Positions 1 to 4,938 of a stretch of DNA of 10,502 nt are shown here, one piece after another. Every line of letters starts with the position of its first letter. The first letter of the stretch is position 1. Under the pieces are notes generated by a model, which did not search any database, was not told the origin of the DNA, and worked only from the letters and a program-made list of their open reading frames with translations. Origin of the DNA: Hyphomicrobiales bacterium (GTDB lineage: Bacteria; Pseudomonadota; Alphaproteobacteria; Rhizobiales; Xanthobacteraceae). The stretch spans positions 1 to 10,502 of the forward strand of contig JAFKKQ010000346.1 in assembly GCA_017304505.1 (NCBI GenBank). The letters run 5' to 3'. Position numbers and translations under genes: made by a program.

Positions 1-505
1 CCGCGAGTTGCTGCGCGCGCGCTGCGGTGCGGTTGCAAAGCCGGACTTCCTTCGCGCCGCGCGCCATCAGTCCGTAGACCACGGCGCGCGCGCCGCCACC
101 GGCGCCGATCACAACCGCCGGGCCGGCGTCGGCGCGCCAGTCCGGCGCGAGTTCGAGAATGTTATGGATGAAACCGTACCAGTCGTTGTTGGAGCCGGCG
201 AGCGAGCCGTCCGGCCGCACCGCGACGCAGGAGATCGCACCGATTTTCCTCGCGGTGATATCGACCTCGTCGACGATCCGCATGGCATCCTGCTTCAAGG
301 GGATCGTCAGATTGCAGCCGGACAAGTTCAATGCCGGCAGCGCGCGCAGCGCCGCTTCGAGCCGCTCCGGCGGAACCGCCAGCGGCACATAGGAACCCGC
401 CAGTCCGTGCTGCGCGATCCAGTAATTGTGCAGCATCGGCGAGCGCGATTGCGAGATCGGCCAGCCCATCACGGCGGCCAGAAGGAAACGGTCGTTGGCT
501 GGCAT
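1..505 (-). CDS. Shikimate dehydrogenase-family protein (AroE-like), 3' part beyond the window
   Basis: The first 168 residues are visible; the gene runs off the left edge. Family members reduce 3-dehydroshikimate to shikimate with NADPH, or oxidise quinate/shikimate in catabolic versions. The N-terminal substrate domain shows GWPISQSRSPM (residues 14-24) with the two substrate-binding serines S20 and S22. NLTIPLK (65-71) carries the catalytic lysine K71, and D108 matches the second catalytic residue. A Rossmann glycine loop GAGGGARA (134-141) and NRT (158-160), typical of NADP selection, follow. Several positions differ from the norm: GAVNT is GAISC (89-93), DNTDG is SNNDW (105-109), and PHK is PLK. 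The ATG at 505 is chosen because it lies at the usual distance before the first strand; its ribosome site is weak (GTGGA). It follows the DapA-like gene by 66 bases and is probably cotranscribed. The family call is firm; true AroE function is doubtful. Confidence 0.88.
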   Translation of the reverse strand, partial: MPANDRFLLAAVMGWPISQSRSPMLHNYWIAQHGLAGSYVPLAVPPERLEAALRALPALNLSGCNLTIPLKQDAMRIVDEVDITARKIGAISCVAVRPDGSLAGSNNDWYGFIHNILELAPDWRADAGPAVVIGAGGGARAVVYGLMARGAKEVRLCNRTAARAQQLA

Positions 506-526
506 CGTCGATCCACAAAGAGTGCA

Positions 527-547
527 GCATGCCAAAGCCCGGCATGC
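527..547. repeat. Perfect 7-bp inverted repeat between dapA-like and aroE-like genes
   Basis: GCATGCC at 527-533 and GGCATGC at 541-547 are perfect complements around a 7-base loop. The hairpin fills much of the 66-base gap between the DapA-like stop (572) and the AroE-like start (505). No run of U follows on the minus strand, so it does not look like a classical terminator. It could be an RNA processing or stability element, or an operator. The repeat is seen directly; its role is unknown. Confidence 0.5.
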
Positions 548-571
548 CCCGTGCGATCCGCTTGGGGCGGA

Positions 572-1525
572 TTACGCCGCCTTGGCGCTCGCCGCCGGTA
601 GCAGCTTGGCTTCGACCAGCGCCTTGCGGATGCGTTCGATTTCGACGCGTTCGATCTTGACCAGCGGCGGCCGCACCGTGGCGCGCGGCAGCTTGCCCAT
701 CAGCACCAGCGCCTCCTTCATGCGGTTGTGCATGTCGACCCAGGGCGGCGCATAGAACACGCTGGCGAGCGGATAGATGCGGTCGTTGAGGGCCTGCGCG
801 GCCTTGAGGTCGCCGGCCTGCACGGCGCGGAACAGCTTGGCCTGCAGGTCGGCGATGACGCTGCCGCTGCCGGATAGCAGGCCCTTGCAGCCGAACGTGA
901 GCGAAGCCATCAGCCACGAGCTTTGCGTCGTCAGCACGTTGAACGGCCGCGACAGGTTCTGCAGCGTGCGCACATGCCACTCGTGCTGTTGCGGCGTGCC
1001 GGCCCAGTCCTTGATCGCCTTGAGCGAGGGGATGTCCTCGATCATTTTCAGGATCGTCTCGTTCGGGTAGCCTTGGCCGGTCGCCAGCGGATACTGGAAC
1101 GCGATCAGCGGCAGGTCGGTGGCGTCGGCGATGCGCTTGAAGTGCTCCAACGCCATCGCGGTGTTCTGGCCGAGCGTGAACGGCGCCGGCGGAAACACCA
1201 GCAGCGCGGACGCGCCGCCGGCCGTCGCCATCTTGGCGAGGCGCGCGGCCTCAAGCGAGCCGTCGGCCCAAATGCCGTTGACGAGCGGATATTTGTCGCC
1301 GATCTCGCTGCCCGCGATATCGAGCACGCGCTGCTGCTCGTCGAAGGTGCAGGAGGCCACCTCGGTCGAATGCGCGTTGATGGTGACGGCTGACAGCCCC
1401 TCGGCTGCGGTTACGTCGCGCAGGTGCTTGCGAAAGCTCGCCTCGTCGATCGAAAGGTCGTCATGGAACGGCAGCAGGACGGCCGGAATGACGCCGTGGG
1501 GAACATAAGAGGGATGACGGGGCAT
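572..1525 (-). CDS. Dihydrodipicolinate synthase (DapA)-family aldolase/lyase, class I Schiff-base type
   Basis: A 317-residue TIM-barrel protein, close to the usual length of 290-320. The family uses a lysine Schiff base to a pyruvate-like substrate for aldol addition, cleavage or dehydration. The catalytic lysine is K172 in AIKDWAG (170-176), matching the DapA IKE/D-x-x-G pattern. The pyruvate-binding loop GTTGE is replaced by AHSTE (51-55). The YNxPxRTG strand is FQYPLATG (143-150), so the usual catalytic tyrosine aligns with F143. The protein is therefore unlikely to be the lysine-biosynthesis enzyme and more likely a catabolic lyase. The ATG at 1525 is preferred over the upstream ATG at 1603 because CGGAG lies just ahead of it and the barrel starts at once (GVIPAVLLPF, 11-20). 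It lies 101 bases after the SulP gene and 66 bases before the AroE-like gene on the same strand. The family is certain; the substrate is unknown. Confidence 0.92.
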   Translation of the reverse strand: MPRHPSYVPHGVIPAVLLPFHDDLSIDEASFRKHLRDVTAAEGLSAVTINAHSTEVASCTFDEQQRVLDIAGSEIGDKYPLVNGIWADGSLEAARLAKMATAGGASALLVFPPAPFTLGQNTAMALEHFKRIADATDLPLIAFQYPLATGQGYPNETILKMIEDIPSLKAIKDWAGTPQQHEWHVRTLQNLSRPFNVLTTQSSWLMASLTFGCKGLLSGSGSVIADLQAKLFRAVQAGDLKAAQALNDRIYPLASVFYAPPWVDMHNRMKEALVLMGKLPRATVRPPLVKIERVEIERIRKALVEAKLLPAASAKAA

Positions 1526-1564
1526 GGCAGTCTCCGGAAGCGGTGCGTTGGGTCCGCGTTGAGT

Positions 1565-1582
1565 CCAGGTCATTATGCCTGG
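1565..1582 (-). promoter_or_regulatory. Inverted repeat with embedded -10-like hexamer upstream of the dapA-like gene
   Basis: CCAGG (1565-1569) and CCTGG (1578-1582) form a perfect 5-bp inverted repeat with an 8-base spacer. Read on the minus strand the spacer contains CATAAT, a good -10-like hexamer. It sits about 40 bases before the DapA-like start. No convincing -35 box stands 16-18 bases upstream. A repressor or activator site over a promoter is a fair guess; nothing in the sequence proves it. Confidence 0.3.
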
Positions 1583-1626
1583 AAAGCGGTCTTCGGGCAC
1601 CAACGTTTTTTGCGGGCCGCCGGCGC

Positions 1627-3726
1627 TCAGCGCTGCAGAGCGCCGATCGTGCGGCTGGCGAAATTGAGGCGCTCCGCCATCACCTCGATCACATAGCTGA
1701 GCAGGGCATGGGCGACGGCCGGCTCGTGAGTCTTGATGTGCTCGTAAGCGTCGGCAGGTAGTTCGTAGAGCACGCTGGCCGTCTCGGCTTGAATCGTTGC
1801 GCTGCGTGGCCGCTGGGCGATGAGGCCCATTTCACCGATCGTGGTGTTGCGGCCGACGCTGCGGACGCGGATCGAACGGCCATCGTTCAACTCCACGATA
1901 ACGCCGATGCGGCCGTCAAGAATGAAATGCATCGCATCGGCGGAATGGCCTTGTCGGGCGATGACGTCGCCCGCTTGAACTACGCGGTGGGTTGCGATGA
2001 TCTCTTCTTCGCACGCTTCGACCGCGCGATCGAGTTCGGAGGCGACGATGGTGTCCGGCGAAATGAGCCCTACGGCGCGAAACGTCTGCTCCAATTGCGG
2101 CGTGAGATGAACCAGAACGAGCCGTGCGCCGCACCCGGCCGCCGCTTTCTTGATTTGCAGGAAGCTGTGCATGGCGGACGAATCGATCCCGGTGACCAGG
2201 CGGAAATCGAACACCAGGAAACGGCATCCTGTTTCGTTCGCAAGCAGCGTCTTGACGTACTCGTAGAGCCGGTTGACCGAGCCGAAGAACAAATAGCTCT
2301 GAAGCGCCATCCCCTGAATCTCGCGGCCGTGATCGGACAACAAGGACAATTCGCTGGAGTCGCGGTCGAGCGAACTGCGATACTCGGAGCCGTCGAAGGT
2401 GAATTTGATAACATTCACTTGGCTCGCGCTGAGGGCAAAGATCGCGCAACCGATTGCGATGCCGATCACGACGCCGGCGATGAAGCCCCATTTGACGATG
2501 ATGATCGCAATGACCAGCAGCGACAGATATTCGATCAACAAAAGCTGCCGCGCCGACTGGACCAGCCATCGGTGGACGAGCTCGCCGCCCAGGAACAGCA
2601 GCAGCCCGCCGAGGGCGTATTTCGGGACATACCCCAGAAAGGCGGGATCGACCACCAACAGCGCCGCGCACACCACGGCGACCGTGATGCCCGCGATCCG
2701 CCCGGTGGCGCCGGCGACCTGCGCGAGGGTGGTTCGGCTCACCGAGACACAGCTCACATAGCCGCCGAACGCCGCGGACGTAAGATTGGCCGCGCCCAGC
2801 GCCCGGAGTTCGCGTTCGATATTGGCCTCGCGCCGGGTGGCCATCTCGATGCCGGTCATGTTGAGCAGCAGACTGACGATCGTCACGAATATGACCCCGA
2901 CGATGTCGCCGGCGAGCGATGGCAGCGATGCCCAGGGGAATGCACCGAGACTGGCTGCTTTCCACGGCAAGGAGAGTGGCTCGGCCGCCGGGGTTTCGAA
3001 CGTCCAGCCCGCGGCTTGCGCGTCCGCAACCGAAAGGCTGGTCAGGGGCAACACGAGATGAATTGTCGCGACGGCCACCAGCAGGATGGCGGGCAAGACG
3101 AAAGGGCTTTGCAAGCGAGGTAGCGTCAGTTTCAGGAGAATCGCGATCGCAAGACCCGCCGCGAGCTTGGCGGCAATCATGCTATCGGCGAACGTCCCGA
3201 TGTCGTCCAGCGTCAATCGGTGGTCGGTCATCACTTGGATGGCGCCGAGAACCATCAGCCAGCCGGTCGCACCAAGAAAGCCGCCGATGACCGAGTAGGG
3301 TACAAAGCGGACCGCTTGTCCGGCCCGGGTGAGCCCCAGCACGCAAAGCGCCACGCCGGTGAGGGCCGTTGTCAGCGCCATCACGATCACGGCCGACTCG
3401 AGCTGGTTGCCGCCGCCGCTGGCAACGATCTGGTGCGTCAGCGCCGCGACCAGCGTTGCCATGGCGGCCGAGGTCGAGCTGTCGGGGCCGGCCATCGCAA
3501 ACGGAATCGAACTGCGCAGCGCGACGACGGCCGCGCCGATGGCGGCCGACAGGAACGTCATGGCAACGCCATAGGACAGCCACTGGCTGAGAGGCCCTGA
3601 AAAGATCAGCGCGGCATAGGACAAGGAGTAGGCCACGGCGAGAACGCTGCAGACCGAGCCGGCGAAAACGTCGCGCAGCGTCCGGTTCGCCGCGCTGCGG
3701 GCGCTTGCAGCGAAGTCAACGGCCAT
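1627..3726 (-). CDS. SulP (SLC26-type) anion transporter fused to STAS and cyclic-nucleotide-binding domains
   Basis: A 699-residue inner-membrane protein. Residues about 15-435 form hydrophobic segments typical of the SulP fold, with AGPDSSTSAAM (79-89) at the family substrate region. Residues about 436-575 are a STAS domain; GIDSS (513-517) matches the spot phosphorylated in SpoIIAA-type anti-sigma antagonists. Residues about 580-695 are a cyclic-nucleotide-binding fold with the phosphate-binding cassette GEMGLIAQRPRSATIQA (631-647), including the expected G-E and R-S-A. SulP proteins carry sulfate, bicarbonate, or C4-dicarboxylates such as succinate, so the substrate cannot be read from sequence. 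The start at 3726 has GGGAG five bases upstream. It lies 97 bases after the Pht5-like gene and before the DapA-like gene, consistent with uptake of that cluster's substrate. The fusion suggests gating by cAMP or a similar nucleotide. Confidence 0.93.
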   Translation of the reverse strand: MAVDFAASARSAANRTLRDVFAGSVCSVLAVAYSLSYAALIFSGPLSQWLSYGVAMTFLSAAIGAAVVALRSSIPFAMAGPDSSTSAAMATLVAALTHQIVASGGGNQLESAVIVMALTTALTGVALCVLGLTRAGQAVRFVPYSVIGGFLGATGWLMVLGAIQVMTDHRLTLDDIGTFADSMIAAKLAAGLAIAILLKLTLPRLQSPFVLPAILLVAVATIHLVLPLTSLSVADAQAAGWTFETPAAEPLSLPWKAASLGAFPWASLPSLAGDIVGVIFVTIVSLLLNMTGIEMATRREANIERELRALGAANLTSAAFGGYVSCVSVSRTTLAQVAGATGRIAGITVAVVCAALLVVDPAFLGYVPKYALGGLLLFLGGELVHRWLVQSARQLLLIEYLSLLVIAIIIVKWGFIAGVVIGIAIGCAIFALSASQVNVIKFTFDGSEYRSSLDRDSSELSLLSDHGREIQGMALQSYLFFGSVNRLYEYVKTLLANETGCRFLVFDFRLVTGIDSSAMHSFLQIKKAAAGCGARLVLVHLTPQLEQTFRAVGLISPDTIVASELDRAVEACEEEIIATHRVVQAGDVIARQGHSADAMHFILDGRIGVIVELNDGRSIRVRSVGRNTTIGEMGLIAQRPRSATIQAETASVLYELPADAYEHIKTHEPAVAHALLSYVIEVMAERLNFASRTIGALQR

Positions 3727-3755
3727 GCCATCTCCCGTATGGTGATTCGAGAGCG

Positions 3756-3779
3756 CTGTCCCAGTTAGGACAGAACTGG
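3756..3779. repeat. Two overlapping, mutually exclusive inverted repeats
   Basis: CTGTCC (3756-3761) pairs with GGACAG (3768-3773). CCAGTT (3761-3766) pairs with AACTGG (3774-3779). The arms interleave, so an RNA could form one hairpin or the other but not both. The site lies in the 97-base gap between the Pht5-like stop and the SulP start, about 30 bases before the SulP start. It could be an operator made of interleaved half-sites or a switching leader. No U-run marks a terminator. Confidence 0.4.
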
Positions 3780-3823
3780 AGTCGAGGCCAGCGGCGATGC
3801 GCGACCTATGCCGCGGCGGTTGG

Positions 3824-4813
3824 TTACACCCTAACTGACGTCATGATCCCTTTCGGGAAAATCTCCTCGGGCTCGGCACGCCGATGGGCGATGCCCTGCT
3901 CGTGGGTGTAGCGCAGGAACTGCTCGAAGGTCGGGCGGTTCTCCTCGATGCCGTAGGGGAATGTGTCGGCGCCGAACTGGTCGGCCATCTTGCGCATGTA
4001 GGTCGGCAGCCAAGCCACCGGATAGCGCGACACGGCCGGGTCCATCAGGCGCTCGATGCTGCGGTTCTTTGATGCGAGGAAGGCGTTGTAGAGATTGCGC
4101 GCCACCCACGGGTTTTCGTCGAGCACACGCTTCTGCAGCGCGATCATGTGCATGATCGGCCACACCTTGGTGCGCTGGTAATACGCTTCCTCCATTGCCC
4201 AGAAATCCGGGAAAAGTCTTTCGATATCCGGATGGCCCTGGCGAAAACAGTCCGGCGGACGCGCGATCAGCGCGCAGTCGATCTCGCCTGAAGCCAGCAT
4301 CTCGCTGAGCGACTTGTCGGCGACGCGGGTCAGCTTGACGCCCTCGGGCAGGCTCAACTCGACCTTCTCGATCCGTCCGGCCTCGTTGGCGCCGGCCTGA
4401 ACCCAATGCACATCTTTCAAGCTAACGCCGTGCTCGTCGCCGAGCCAGCCGCGCATGTAGACCGCGGCGGTGTGCGCCCACTCCGGCGAACCGATGGTTC
4501 TGCCCTTGAGGTCTTTCGCCGTCTTGATCTTGCTTTTCTTGTTGACGTAGAACGACGAGAACCGGAACAGCCGCGAGCAGATCACCGGCAACCCAATGAT
4601 GTCGGGATTGTCCCGCGTCACCTGGGCGGTGAATTTGGCGAACGACAACTCGGCCGCGTCCCATTCGCGATTGAAGGTGAAGCGCGCGAAAATCTCGTGG
4701 TGGCCCAGCATCGACCAGGTGGTGTCGATACCCTCGGCCCGCACGCTGCCGAGGCGGAAATCGCGGAAATGATCGTAGTCGGTGGTCGCGACCGACAGCT
4801 TAAGGCGGCTCAT
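3824..4813 (-). CDS. 4,5-dihydroxyphthalate decarboxylase (Pht5)-family protein
   Basis: A 329-residue protein with the type-2 periplasmic-binding-protein fold used by the Pht5 decarboxylase family. Database entries also call relatives ABC transporter substrate-binding proteins. Family resemblance is strong along the whole length: LSVATTDYDHF (6-16), AELSFAKF (54-61), LPVICSRLFRFSSFYV (75-90), IGSPEWAHTAAVY (107-119), GEIDCALIARPP (176-187), WPIMHM (218-223), and FPYGIEENRP (285-294). The N-terminus begins straight with the first beta strand and has no signal peptide or lipobox, and no permease or ATPase gene is nearby. A cytoplasmic enzyme is therefore more likely than a transport receptor. 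The start at 4813 has GAGGA four bases upstream. It is the first of four minus-strand genes ahead of SulP, DapA-like and AroE-like. The exact substrate, phthalate-derived or otherwise, cannot be told; no phthalate dioxygenase is visible here. Confidence 0.85.
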   Translation of the reverse strand: MSRLKLSVATTDYDHFRDFRLGSVRAEGIDTTWSMLGHHEIFARFTFNREWDAAELSFAKFTAQVTRDNPDIIGLPVICSRLFRFSSFYVNKKSKIKTAKDLKGRTIGSPEWAHTAAVYMRGWLGDEHGVSLKDVHWVQAGANEAGRIEKVELSLPEGVKLTRVADKSLSEMLASGEIDCALIARPPDCFRQGHPDIERLFPDFWAMEEAYYQRTKVWPIMHMIALQKRVLDENPWVARNLYNAFLASKNRSIERLMDPAVSRYPVAWLPTYMRKMADQFGADTFPYGIEENRPTFEQFLRYTHEQGIAHRRAEPEEIFPKGIMTSVRV

Positions 4814-4938
4814 GATGTCCTCGGTGGGATGGGCGGGCGGCGGGAACGCGGCTAGACCAACACCTCATCCGGGAGAAATCAATGGCCTCGCGCGATCCGG
4901 CGCGTCGGCGATCGCGGTCGAAGGCGTGCGATGATTGG

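Noticed and set aside
162..980. Minus-strand open frame of 272 codons overlapping the aroE-like and dapA-like genes
   Set aside because: It is out of frame with both genes on the same strand, and its product is Ala/Arg/Gly-rich without motifs.
1526..1603. Longer start for the dapA-like gene at ATG 1603
   Set aside because: The extra 26 residues fall outside the family N-terminus, and ATG 1525 has a proper ribosome site.
1605..1626. Homopolymer run beside GC-rich sequence just after the SulP stop, as a terminator
   Set aside because: On the minus strand the run is A, not U, so it cannot serve as an intrinsic terminator of SulP. On the plus strand the T run comes before the GC-rich part, not after it.
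1916..2965. Minus-strand open frame of 349 codons inside the SulP gene
   Set aside because: Arg/His-rich out-of-frame reading of the same strand; no family features, and the SulP frame explains the DNA.
1789..3123. Plus-strand open frame of 444 codons opposite the SulP gene
   Set aside because: It is antisense to a well-supported transporter; its product is low-complexity, rich in Asp, Arg, Gln and His, and has no domain. A shadow frame of GC-rich coding DNA.
4814..4938. Intrinsic terminator after the PBP gene
   Set aside because: ATCGC and GCGAT can pair weakly, but the loop is long and no U-run follows.
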